Assembly (NCBI RefSeq): GCF_017813245.1
Contig: NZ_JAGIQL010000051.1
Span: 1 to 39,731 of the forward strand
Direction of reading: 5' to 3'
Length of the DNA stretch: 39,731 nucleotides
From: Streptomyces montanisoli
Lineage (GTDB): Bacteria > Actinomycetota > Actinomycetes > Streptomycetales > Streptomycetaceae
Shown here in pieces: positions 7,319 to 14,474 of this stretch. Below the pieces are notes generated by a model. That model had not been told where the DNA came from. It saw only the letters and a program-made list of their open reading frames with translations, and searched no databases. Each line of letters begins with the position of its first letter. Position 1 is the stretch's first letter. Position numbers and translations under genes: made by a program.

Positions 7319-8073
7319 GCCGCCGCCGCCTGCGCCTGCTGCTGTTCGTCCCGGTGGCGGCCGTGCTCGCGGGCGTGCTGATGTGGGGTCTGGTGGGCCT
7401 GCCGTCCTTCGGCTCGCCGCCGCACGCCTACGCGGCGTACCTGCTGAAGCACGAGGTCGGGCAGCGGCACGTCACCAACATCCCGTCGGCCATCGTCTTC
7501 GACTACCGCGGCTGGGACACACTCGGCGAGGAGCTGATCCTGTTCACCAGCGTGATGGGCACCGCGCTGCTGCTGCGGAGGGGACGCGAGGACACCGGCG
7601 AGCGGCCGCGCGACAAGGCGGCGAGCGCCGCCGTACGGCACGCGGGTGCCTTCCTCGTCCCGGTCGTGCTGCTGCTGGGGATCTGGACGGTCTCCTACGG
7701 CTACCTCACCCCGGGCGGCGGCTTCCAGGGCGGCCTGATCTGCTCGGGCGCCGCGCTGTTCCTCTGGATCGCCGGCAGCTACCGCCTGCACCGCGGCCTC
7801 ACCCCCACCCCTCTCGTCGACGCGGCCGAGGGCAGCGGCGCCGCGGCCTACATCGCGACCGGGCTCGCCGCGCTCGCGGCCGGGCAGGCGTTCCTCGCCG
7901 GGTTCCTCCCGTCGGGCACCGTCGGATCGCTGCTGTCCGGGGGCACGATCGCCCTGCTCAACTGGGCCACGGGCCTTGAGGTGGCCGCCGCGGGCGTCCT
8001 GATCTTCCACGAGTTCCTGGAGGAGTACATCCAGACCGTCCCGAACCCGTCGCCGCGCCAGGAGGAACGATGA
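7315..8073 (+). CDS. mrpB: MbhE-MnhB type antiporter subunit B
   Basis: This is a 252-residue membrane protein that combines two modules. The first 95 residues carry one helix, then HVTNIPSAIVFDYRGWDTLG and EELILFTSVMGTALLL, typical of the MbhE region and the end of MrpA. Residues about 105-245 form the MnhB domain, with FLVPVVLLLGIWTVSYGYLT, PGGGFQGGLICSGAALFLWI and a C-terminal GLEVAAAGVLIFHEFLEEY. The PGGGFQGG loop is the MnhB hallmark. GTG start, 4-base overlaps on both sides. This fusion plus the preceding MbhD gene supplies the MrpA C-terminal part without the large MrpA antiporter domain. Confidence 0.85.
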   Translation: MSRRRLRLLLFVPVAAVLAGVLMWGLVGLPSFGSPPHAYAAYLLKHEVGQRHVTNIPSAIVFDYRGWDTLGEELILFTSVMGTALLLRRGREDTGERPRDKAASAAVRHAGAFLVPVVLLLGIWTVSYGYLTPGGGFQGGLICSGAALFLWIAGSYRLHRGLTPTPLVDAAEGSGAAAYIATGLAALAAGQAFLAGFLPSGTVGSLLSGGTIALLNWATGLEVAAAGVLIFHEFLEEYIQTVPNPSPRQEER

Positions 8074-8414
8074 GCGTCTATCCCTACGTGGTGGCGGGCG
8101 TGCTCTTCCTCGCCGGCCTGTACGGCGTGGTGAGCAGCCGCAACTACATCCACGCGGCCGTCTGCCTGACGGTGATGCAGTCAGGCACGTACGTGGCGCT
8201 CATCGCCCTGGGCGCGGTGAGCGGCGGGCAGGCGCCCATCACGAAGGGGGCGCAGCCGGGCAAGCCCATGGCCGACCCGGTGGTGCAGGCGCTCACCCTG
8301 ACGGACGTGGTGGTCAGCGTCGTCGCGCTCGCGCTGATGCTCGCGCTCGCGCAGCAGAGCCGCAGGCGCGGCGGCACGCTCGACCCCGACGAACTGGCGC
8401 GTGTCCGTGGCTGA
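8070..8414 (+). CDS. mrpC: Mrp/Mnh antiporter subunit C (NuoK-like)
   Basis: This is a 114-residue membrane protein homologous to complex I subunit NuoK. It has three helices: YVVAGVLFLAGLYGVVSSR, then the second with AVCLTVMQSGTYVALIALGA, then LTDVVVSVVALALMLALAQ. The ADPVVQALTLTDVV stretch is the standard MnhC/NuoK signature. It overlaps subunit B by 4 bases and subunit D by 8-14 bases depending on the start of the latter. Confidence 0.88.
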   Translation: MSVYPYVVAGVLFLAGLYGVVSSRNYIHAAVCLTVMQSGTYVALIALGAVSGGQAPITKGAQPGKPMADPVVQALTLTDVVVSVVALALMLALAQQSRRRGGTLDPDELARVRG

Positions 8415-10254
8415 CGCGAGCACGCTGGTACCGCTGACCGTCGCCGTCCCCCTGATCACGGCCGCGCTGCTCGCGGCCGTCTCGCGGTGGATCCCGCGGC
8501 GCGGGCCCGACCTGGCGGCGCTCGCGGCGGCCGTCGCCGTCACGGTGATGTCCGTCGCCCTGGTGGTCGCGACGCGGGACACGCCGATCGTCTACTGGTT
8601 CGGCGGCTGGCACCCGGTGCGCGGCGTCGCGCTCGGCATCGACTTCGTCGTCGAACCGGCCGGCGCGTCGCTCGCCGCGCTGTCCGGGGTGATCGCCGTG
8701 GCGAGCCTGGTGTTCTCCTGGCGCTACTTCGAGGAGGTCGGGCACCTCTACCACACGCTGGTGCTCACCCTGCTGGCCGGAATGGTGGGCTTCTCGCTCT
8801 CCGGCGACCTGTTCAACATCTTCGTGTGGCTGGAACTGATGAGCGTGGCGGCGTACGCGCTGTGCGGCTATCAGATCCACCAGTCGGGCGTCGTGCAGGG
8901 CGCGTTGACGTTCGCCGTGCTCAACACGATCGGCACACTCACCCTGCTGATGGGCATCGCGCTCGTCTACGGCCGTACCGGCGCGCTCAACCTCGCGCAG
9001 ATCGGCGAGAGCCTGCACGGGCATCCGCCGGGCGGGCCCGTGATCGTCGCCTTCACACTCATCACGGCCGGGCTGCTGGTCAAGGCGGGCGCCGTGCCGT
9101 TCCACTTCTGGCTGGCCGACGCGTACACCGTCGTACCCGCCCCGGTGGGCGCGCTGTTCGCGGGCGTCATGAGCGACCTCGCGTACCACACGTTCGCCCG
9201 GGTCTACTGGGACGGGTTCTCCGACGCGCTCGCCGCGCACCGCGACGCGGTGCGTGACGCGCTACTGGTCCTGGCCGTCGCGTCGATCCTCGTCGGCGCG
9301 GTCATGGCGCTGCTCGAAGCGGAGCTGAAACGGCAGGTCGCCTTCGCCACCGTCGCCAACGGCGGCCTGGTGCTCGCCGGCATCGCGCTGCTCACACCGC
9401 GCGGACTGGGCGGCGCGACGATGCTCGTCGTCGTCGACGGGCTGCTCAAGGCCGCGCTGTTCCTGCTGATCGCCGCCATCATCCAGTGGCTCGACGGCGG
9501 CGACGAACTCCTGCTGCACGGCAGGGGGCGGCGGCGTGGCGGGGTGCTGCCCGGCGTCCTGCTCGCCGCGTGCGGACTCGGGTTCGCGCTCGTCCCGCCG
9601 TTCGGCCCGTTCCTCGGTACCGCCCTCGCCGTCGACGCGGCGGGCAGGCCGTGGCTGACGGCGGTGGCGGCCTGCGGCGCGGCGGCGACCGGGGCGGTGT
9701 TCCTGCGCGCCGCGGCCCGTATCTTCCTCGGCTGGGGGCCGCGGGAGGACCCGGCCATCACCCGGGAACCCACCGAGTCGCGTGAGGGCGAGCCCGAGTT
9801 CCAGCCGAACGACGACTGGAAGCGCGTCGGGCACCGGATCATCATGCTCGCCCCGCCGACCGTGCTGGTGATCGCCGGGTACGTGCTGTCCCTCGTGCCC
9901 GGCGTCGCCGACTGGTTCACGTCGGTGGCACACGGCATCACCACACCGCACCGGACGGCCGAGTACGTCCTCAGCGGCCATCTGCCGCCCCTGCCGCCCC
10001 TGCCGCACAGCCACGGGCACTACGCGCCGGGGGGATCGGCGTGGGCGTGCGCGGCCGGCTCGCTCATCGGATCGGTGCTGCTCGCGGCGGCCTCCCTGTG
10101 GTGGCAGCGGCTGGGCCGGGTCGTGCGCAGGGTCCTCCTCGTACCGGTCGCCGCGCTGAAGAGTGTGCACGACGGCGCGGTGGGCGACTACACGCTGTGG
10201 TTCGCGACGGGGGTGGCCGCGCTGGGCGCGGTGTGGACGCTGACCCTGCGCTGA
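8401..10254 (+). CDS. mrpD: Mrp/Mnh antiporter subunit D, proton-translocating (NuoN/L-like)
   Basis: This is the large complex-I-like antiporter subunit, 617 residues, with about 14 or more membrane helices. SGDLFNIFVWLELMSVAAYA is the MrpD signature with the key Glu. LVKAGAVPFHFWLADAYTVV contains the conserved Lys of the first half-channel, and ELKRQVAFATVANGGLVLAG and GLLKAALFLL follow. It is about 100 residues longer than usual MrpD. The surplus is a C-terminal region with extra hydrophobic segments and a Leu-Pro-Pro repeat from three 9-bp units (9982-10008). GTG starts at 8401 and 8407 are both possible; 8407 would give an 8-base overlap. It is the only large antiporter subunit in the operon and ends it. 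Confidence 0.88.
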   Translation: MSVADASTLVPLTVAVPLITAALLAAVSRWIPRRGPDLAALAAAVAVTVMSVALVVATRDTPIVYWFGGWHPVRGVALGIDFVVEPAGASLAALSGVIAVASLVFSWRYFEEVGHLYHTLVLTLLAGMVGFSLSGDLFNIFVWLELMSVAAYALCGYQIHQSGVVQGALTFAVLNTIGTLTLLMGIALVYGRTGALNLAQIGESLHGHPPGGPVIVAFTLITAGLLVKAGAVPFHFWLADAYTVVPAPVGALFAGVMSDLAYHTFARVYWDGFSDALAAHRDAVRDALLVLAVASILVGAVMALLEAELKRQVAFATVANGGLVLAGIALLTPRGLGGATMLVVVDGLLKAALFLLIAAIIQWLDGGDELLLHGRGRRRGGVLPGVLLAACGLGFALVPPFGPFLGTALAVDAAGRPWLTAVAACGAAATGAVFLRAAARIFLGWGPREDPAITREPTESREGEPEFQPNDDWKRVGHRIIMLAPPTVLVIAGYVLSLVPGVADWFTSVAHGITTPHRTAEYVLSGHLPPLPPLPHSHGHYAPGGSAWACAAGSLIGSVLLAAASLWWQRLGRVVRRVLLVPVAALKSVHDGAVGDYTLWFATGVAALGAVWTLTLR

Positions 10255-10389
10255 CTGCCTCCCACGGCTCTTGTCCCCCGTGCGAGCTACGTGCAAGTGC
10301 CCACTGTGCGGTGACGATTCAGGCCTCCTCGATCCGTAGCGTTCCTGGCAGCCGCGGCGCTCCGGCCGCGGGTTCGTGAGGAGTGTTCT

Positions 10390-11226
10390 ATGAGATTGGT
10401 CTGGCAGCTCCTGGCCGTTGCGGCGATCGCCGAGGCAGGCAGCCAGTGTGCCGCGGCCGTGCAGGACAACCCGTGGCTCACACTGGTGATCGGTATGGCG
10501 ACGGCGGTGTTGGCGGTGCTCGTCTACGCGTGGGTGGTGCGGCGCACCGAGCACCGCGCGGTGGACGAGGTGGCCCGCGAGGGCGCGACGTCCGCGATCG
10601 GCCGGGGGGTGCTGATCGGCGTCGTGTGGTTCGGGGCGGTCATCGGCAACATCGCCCTGCTCGGCGACTACCGCGTGCACGGCCTCGGCTCGGTGACGGG
10701 TGCGGTGGGTCTCGTCGGCTTCATGGCGGCCGCCGCCGTGACCGAGGAACTGCTGTTCCGCGGGGTCCTGTTCCGGATCGTCGAGGGCCGCTTCGGCACG
10801 TGGATCGCGCTGACGGCCACCGGTGTGGTGTTCGGCTGCTCGCACCTGCTGAACCAGGACGCCACCGCGTGGGGGGCCGTCGCCATCGCCATCGAGGCGG
10901 GCGGCACACTGGCCGCCGCGTACGCCGCCACCCGCAACCTGTGGGTGCCGATCGGGCTCCACTTCGGCTGGAACTTCGCCGAGTCGGGCATCTTCAGCAC
11001 CGACGTGTCGGGCAACGGCGCAACGCACGGGCTGCTGGACTCCGCGACGTCGGGTTCGTCGCTCGTGACCGGCGGCGCGTTCGGCCCCGAGGCGAGCGTC
11101 TACGCGGTGCTGTTCGGCGCGCTGGTGATGGCGGCGTTCCTGTGGCTGGCCCACCGGCGGGGCCGTCTGGTGCCGCTCCGCCGCAAGGCCGAAGCGGCGG
11201 GCGCCGCCGCTACAGTTGCCCCGTGA
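10390..11226 (+). CDS. CPBP-family intramembrane metalloprotease
   Basis: This is a membrane glutamic/metallo-type peptidase of the CPBP (CAAX protease and bacteriocin-processing) family, 278 residues with about eight helices. Motif 1, VTEELLFRGVLFR (near residue 119), gives the paired Glu and Arg. GCSHLLNQD (near 152) and GLHFGWNFAESG (near 191) provide the two His motifs. ATG start with GAGGAG 7 bases upstream. Its stop overlaps the histidine kinase start by 4 bases, so protease, kinase and regulator form one unit, which suggests the protease is part of the signal pathway (inference). The 135 bases upstream (10255-10389) contain a small CCGCGG-based hairpin near the ribosome site and no gene. 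Confidence 0.88.
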   Translation: MRLVWQLLAVAAIAEAGSQCAAAVQDNPWLTLVIGMATAVLAVLVYAWVVRRTEHRAVDEVAREGATSAIGRGVLIGVVWFGAVIGNIALLGDYRVHGLGSVTGAVGLVGFMAAAAVTEELLFRGVLFRIVEGRFGTWIALTATGVVFGCSHLLNQDATAWGAVAIAIEAGGTLAAAYAATRNLWVPIGLHFGWNFAESGIFSTDVSGNGATHGLLDSATSGSSLVTGGAFGPEASVYAVLFGALVMAAFLWLAHRRGRLVPLRRKAEAAGAAATVAP

Positions 11227-12467
11227 TCGATCCCCCGCGGCCGGCCGCGCCGTGGCGCCGCTTCGCCGCCACCGGGTGGTATCTCCCCTTCGCGGTGGCG
11301 CTGTTCGCGGCGTCGCTCCTGCCCGCGTCACGCGCGTACGGCACACGGCTCGGCGGCGTGCCGACGCACCCCTTCGACGCGCCCGCCGTCGTGGTGGTCG
11401 CCCTGCAGTGCCTGCCGCTCGCCGTGTGCCGCCGCTGGCCCTTCGCCGCGCTCGGTCTTGTGTCGATCGGCTTCGCGGCCGACCAGCTGCGCGGCTACCA
11501 CTCGCCCGCCGGCACCGCGCTGCCCCTCGCGCTGATCGTCGCGGGGTACGCGCTCGGCCGGCACCGGCGGGCCGCGGCGGCCCTGTTCACCGCCGCGTAC
11601 GCGGTACTCGCGCTCGCGCTGTCCCGGCTGGGCTCCGGCCAGTCGCCGGACGAGTACGTGACGTTCTACCTGGCGCTTGTCCTCGCGTGCGGCATCGGAG
11701 TGTGGCTGCGCGCCACCCGGGCCGCCGAGGCGGAACGCCGCCGCCGCGTCGCGGAGGACACGCGTGCCGCCGAACGCGCCCGCATCGCCCACGAACTGCA
11801 CGACGTGGTGACCCACCACGTCACGGCGATGGTCGTGCAGGCCGAGGCGGCACGGTACCTGACCGCCGCACCGGACCGCCTCGACCAGGCCCTGACCGCC
11901 GTCAGCGACACCGGCCGCCGGGCCATCACCGACCTGCGGCACATGCTCGACCTGCTGGCACCCGCGCCCGCACCCGGCCCCGGCGACACCGGCGAGGCCA
12001 GGGAGCCGGCAGCCGGCCGGCTGCTCACCCTCGTGGAGCAGACGCGCAGGGCGGGCCAGCCGGTGGAGTTCACCGAGGAGGGCACCGCACCCGAATCCAC
12101 CGGCAGCGCCGACCTCGTCGCCTACCGGGTCGTGCAGGAGGCTTTGACGAACGCCCTCAAGTACGCTCACGGCAGCCGCACTTCGGTTCGGGTGCGCCAC
12201 GGCGACGGGGAGATCAGCGTGGAGGTCGGGACGGACGCGCCGCCCGCGCCCCAGGACGCCCCCGCGCCCCAGGACGCCCCCGCCTCGCAGACTGCCTCCG
12301 CCTCGCACGACGTCCCGCGAGCGGCGTCGCCCACCGGCGGCAGCGGGCGCGGCCTGGCCGGCCTGCGGGAGCGGGTCGACGTCCTGGGCGGCGAGTTCAG
12401 CGCGGGCCGCGGTACGGGCGGCGGCTTCGTCGTACGAGCGCGCATACCCGCGCGGAGCGGCTCGTGA
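11223..12467 (+). CDS. NarL-type sensor histidine kinase
   Basis: This is a membrane sensor kinase of 414 residues. Four to five hydrophobic segments fill residues 15-155 with no large extracellular domain, suggesting membrane or intramembrane sensing. The HisKA_3 box is ARIAHELHDVVTHHVTAMVV, with the phospho-accepting His near residue 193. VVQEALTNALKYA is the N box and GRGLAGLRERVDVLGGEFSA the G2 box. Between them, where the G1 Asp-Gly loop is expected, lie TDAP and a four-unit 18-bp repeat (12243-12314) coding a Pro/Ala/Gln/Asp linker. Degenerate G1 regions are frequent in actinobacterial kinases of this class, so activity is still likely. It overlaps the CPBP gene and the response regulator by 4 bases each. 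Confidence 0.9.
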   Translation: MIDPPRPAAPWRRFAATGWYLPFAVALFAASLLPASRAYGTRLGGVPTHPFDAPAVVVVALQCLPLAVCRRWPFAALGLVSIGFAADQLRGYHSPAGTALPLALIVAGYALGRHRRAAAALFTAAYAVLALALSRLGSGQSPDEYVTFYLALVLACGIGVWLRATRAAEAERRRRVAEDTRAAERARIAHELHDVVTHHVTAMVVQAEAARYLTAAPDRLDQALTAVSDTGRRAITDLRHMLDLLAPAPAPGPGDTGEAREPAAGRLLTLVEQTRRAGQPVEFTEEGTAPESTGSADLVAYRVVQEALTNALKYAHGSRTSVRVRHGDGEISVEVGTDAPPAPQDAPAPQDAPASQTASASHDVPRAASPTGGSGRGLAGLRERVDVLGGEFSAGRGTGGGFVVRARIPARSGS

Positions 12468-13123
12468 CCGCGCCCACCCGGGTCCTGGTCTGCGACGACC
12501 AGATGCTGGTGCGCACCGGACTCGTGACGATCATCGACGCGCAGCCCGACCTGGAGGTGGCGGGCGAGTGCGGGGACGGCAGGACCGCCGTCGACCTCGC
12601 GGAGAAGCTGCGCCCAGACGTCGTGGTGATGGACATCCGCATGCCGGTGCTCGACGGCATCGGGGCCACCCGCCTGCTGGCAGGCGCCGGGGCACGCAAT
12701 CCCGTCAAGATCCTCGTGGTGACCACGTTCAACCTGGACGAGTACGTGTACGAGGCGCTGCGCGCCGGCGCCTGCGGCTTCCTGCTCAAGGACGCACCGC
12801 CGGCGCAGCTCCTGCACGGCATACGCACCGTCGCCTCGGGCGCCGCGCTGCTCGACCCCGAGGTCACGCGCCGGCTCGTGGGCCGCTACGCCGCCCGTAT
12901 CCGTCCCGCGGAGGGCGGCGCGCACGACAGCCCGCTGACGCCGCGCGAGCTGGAGGTGCTGCGCCACATCGCGGACGGCCTGTCCAACAGCGAGATCGCC
13001 GCGACGCTCATGATCAGCCAGGAGACCGTCAAGACGTTCGTCTCCCGCATCCTCGCCAAACTCGGCCTGCGCGACCGGGTCCAGGCGGTCATCTACGCGT
13101 ACCGCAACGGCCTGGTGACCTGA
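12464..13123 (+). CDS. LuxR/NarL-family response regulator
   Basis: This is a DNA-binding response regulator, 219 residues. The receiver domain has acid pair D11/D12, phospho-acceptor D57 in VVVMDIRMPVLDG and Lys in FLLKDAPPAQ. The output domain is a GerE-type helix-turn-helix: SPLTPRELEVLRHIADGLSN followed by SEIAATLMISQETVKTFVSR. The GTG start overlaps the kinase stop by 4 bases, so this is the cognate pair. Its gene targets are not visible. It is convergent with the MHS transporter, 34 bases apart. Confidence 0.93.
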   Translation: MTAPTRVLVCDDQMLVRTGLVTIIDAQPDLEVAGECGDGRTAVDLAEKLRPDVVVMDIRMPVLDGIGATRLLAGAGARNPVKILVVTTFNLDEYVYEALRAGACGFLLKDAPPAQLLHGIRTVASGAALLDPEVTRRLVGRYAARIRPAEGGAHDSPLTPRELEVLRHIADGLSNSEIAATLMISQETVKTFVSRILAKLGLRDRVQAVIYAYRNGLVT

Positions 13124-13135
13124 AAAGCGCGAAAC

Positions 13136-13148
13136 TGACGGGCCGTCA
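13136..13148. terminator. Short hairpin between convergent genes
   Basis: TGACGGGCCGTCA, a 5-bp stem with 3-base loop, sits in the 34-base spacer between the response regulator and the MHS transporter stops. It has no T-tract and is weak; a bidirectional terminator role is only possible. Confidence 0.3.
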
Positions 13149-13157
13149 CGGCGCCAC

Positions 13158-14474
13158 TCAGGGCTCCTCGCCGACCCGGCGCAGTTCCACGTCCTTCGTC
13201 TCCCGGTACAGGAAGAACGTCGCCGTGCTGACCAGGCAGAGCGCCACCACGTACCACGGGTACCAGCCGGCGTGCCCGTGCGCGGTGAGGTACTCGATCA
13301 GGTAGGGCGCGGTGCCGCCGAAGACGGCGACGGTCAGCGAGTACGGCAGGCCGATGCCGCTGGAGCGCACACCGGTCGGGAACATCTCCAGCATGGCGGA
13401 CGGCGCGGACGCGGCGCAGCACGCGAACAGCAGCAGGGCGGCGGCCATCACCGCGAAGAGGCGGACCGCGGAGTCGGTGAGCAGGGTGAAGAAGAGCGGG
13501 GACAGGAGCGTGAAGCCGGCGCCGAAGGTGATCAGCAGCGGCCTGCGGCCGTAGCGGTCGGAGAGCGCGCCGAAGAAGGGCAGCGCCGCCATGAAGAGCA
13601 GTTGCGCGCCCAGGGAGGCCCAGAGGGCCGCGTTAACCGGGATGTTGTGGGTGTGCTGTGCGTACAGCGGCAGGTAGGACGCGAAGGTGTAGTAGACGAC
13701 GGTGGTGCCCAGGGTGAAGCCGACGACGCGGGCAGTGGCCGCTGGATGCCGCCGCAGCACGCGCAGGGCGGGGTTGCGCTGCGGCGGGCCCGCGGCGGAG
13801 AAGGCGTCCGTCTCCCGCATCCGGCGCCGCAGGCACCAGCCGTAGACGGCGAGCAGCGCGCCGAGCGCGAAGGGGGCGCGCCAGCCCCAGTCGGCGAGCG
13901 CTCCTGAGGGCAGCGCGGAGCGCAGCGCCAGCGCGAGGAGGGTGGCGGCGAGCGTGCCGAGCGTCGTGCTGATGTAGATGGCGCTCGAATAGAGCCCACG
14001 GCGCCCACGCGGCGCGATCTCGTTCACGTACGTGCTCATCGCCGTGACCTCGCCGCCTGCCGACAGGCCCTGCACGGCCCTGGCCAGCACGAGCAGCGCG
14101 GGCGCCGCGACGCCGGCGCTCCCGTAGGTCGGCGCGACGGCGATCAGCAGGCTGCCGCCCGCCATCAGCAGCAGCGAGAGCCGCAGGGCGGCGGCGCGGC
14201 CGCGTCGGTCGCTGTACGCGCCGATCAGCGCGCCGCCCAGCGGACGGAAGAAGAAGCCGACGGCGAAGACCGCGAGCGCCCCGAGCACCGAGACGGCGGC
14301 GCTCTTGCCCGGGAAGAAGCGCGGGCCGAGCAGCGCGGCGAACGCCACGTAGGAGCTCCAGTCGTACCACTCCATGGCGTTGCCGATGGACGCCACGGCC
14401 ACGGTCCTCAGGCGGGCGGCTCTCGTACGCCCCTGTGGGAGCGGCCGGGGCAGGGCAGCGGCGGCGGTGTTCAC
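13158..14474 (-). CDS. MFS transporter, metabolite:H+ symporter (MHS) type
   Basis: This is a 12-helix cytoplasmic membrane transporter of 438 residues. It fits the MHS subgroup (ProP/KgtP/ShiA-like), which imports organic acids or zwitterions with protons. SIGNAMEWYDWSSYVAFAAL at the first helix is the MHS hallmark. FFRPLGGALIGAYSDRRGR is MFS motif A with the MHS FFRPLGG lead. RAVQGLSAGGEVTAMSTYVN matches helix 4. In the second half, FFGALSDRYGRRPLL repeats motif A. The GTG start with GGGAGGAG upstream overlaps the stop of the giant regulator by 4 bases (GTGA), so translation of the transporter is coupled to the regulator. The substrate is unknown; it may import the signal or nutrient sensed by that regulator (inference). 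Confidence 0.9.
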   Translation of the reverse strand: MNTAAAALPRPLPQGRTRAARLRTVAVASIGNAMEWYDWSSYVAFAALLGPRFFPGKSAAVSVLGALAVFAVGFFFRPLGGALIGAYSDRRGRAAALRLSLLLMAGGSLLIAVAPTYGSAGVAAPALLVLARAVQGLSAGGEVTAMSTYVNEIAPRGRRGLYSSAIYISTTLGTLAATLLALALRSALPSGALADWGWRAPFALGALLAVYGWCLRRRMRETDAFSAAGPPQRNPALRVLRRHPAATARVVGFTLGTTVVYYTFASYLPLYAQHTHNIPVNAALWASLGAQLLFMAALPFFGALSDRYGRRPLLITFGAGFTLLSPLFFTLLTDSAVRLFAVMAAALLLFACCAASAPSAMLEMFPTGVRSSGIGLPYSLTVAVFGGTAPYLIEYLTAHGHAGWYPWYVVALCLVSTATFFLYRETKDVELRRVGEEP

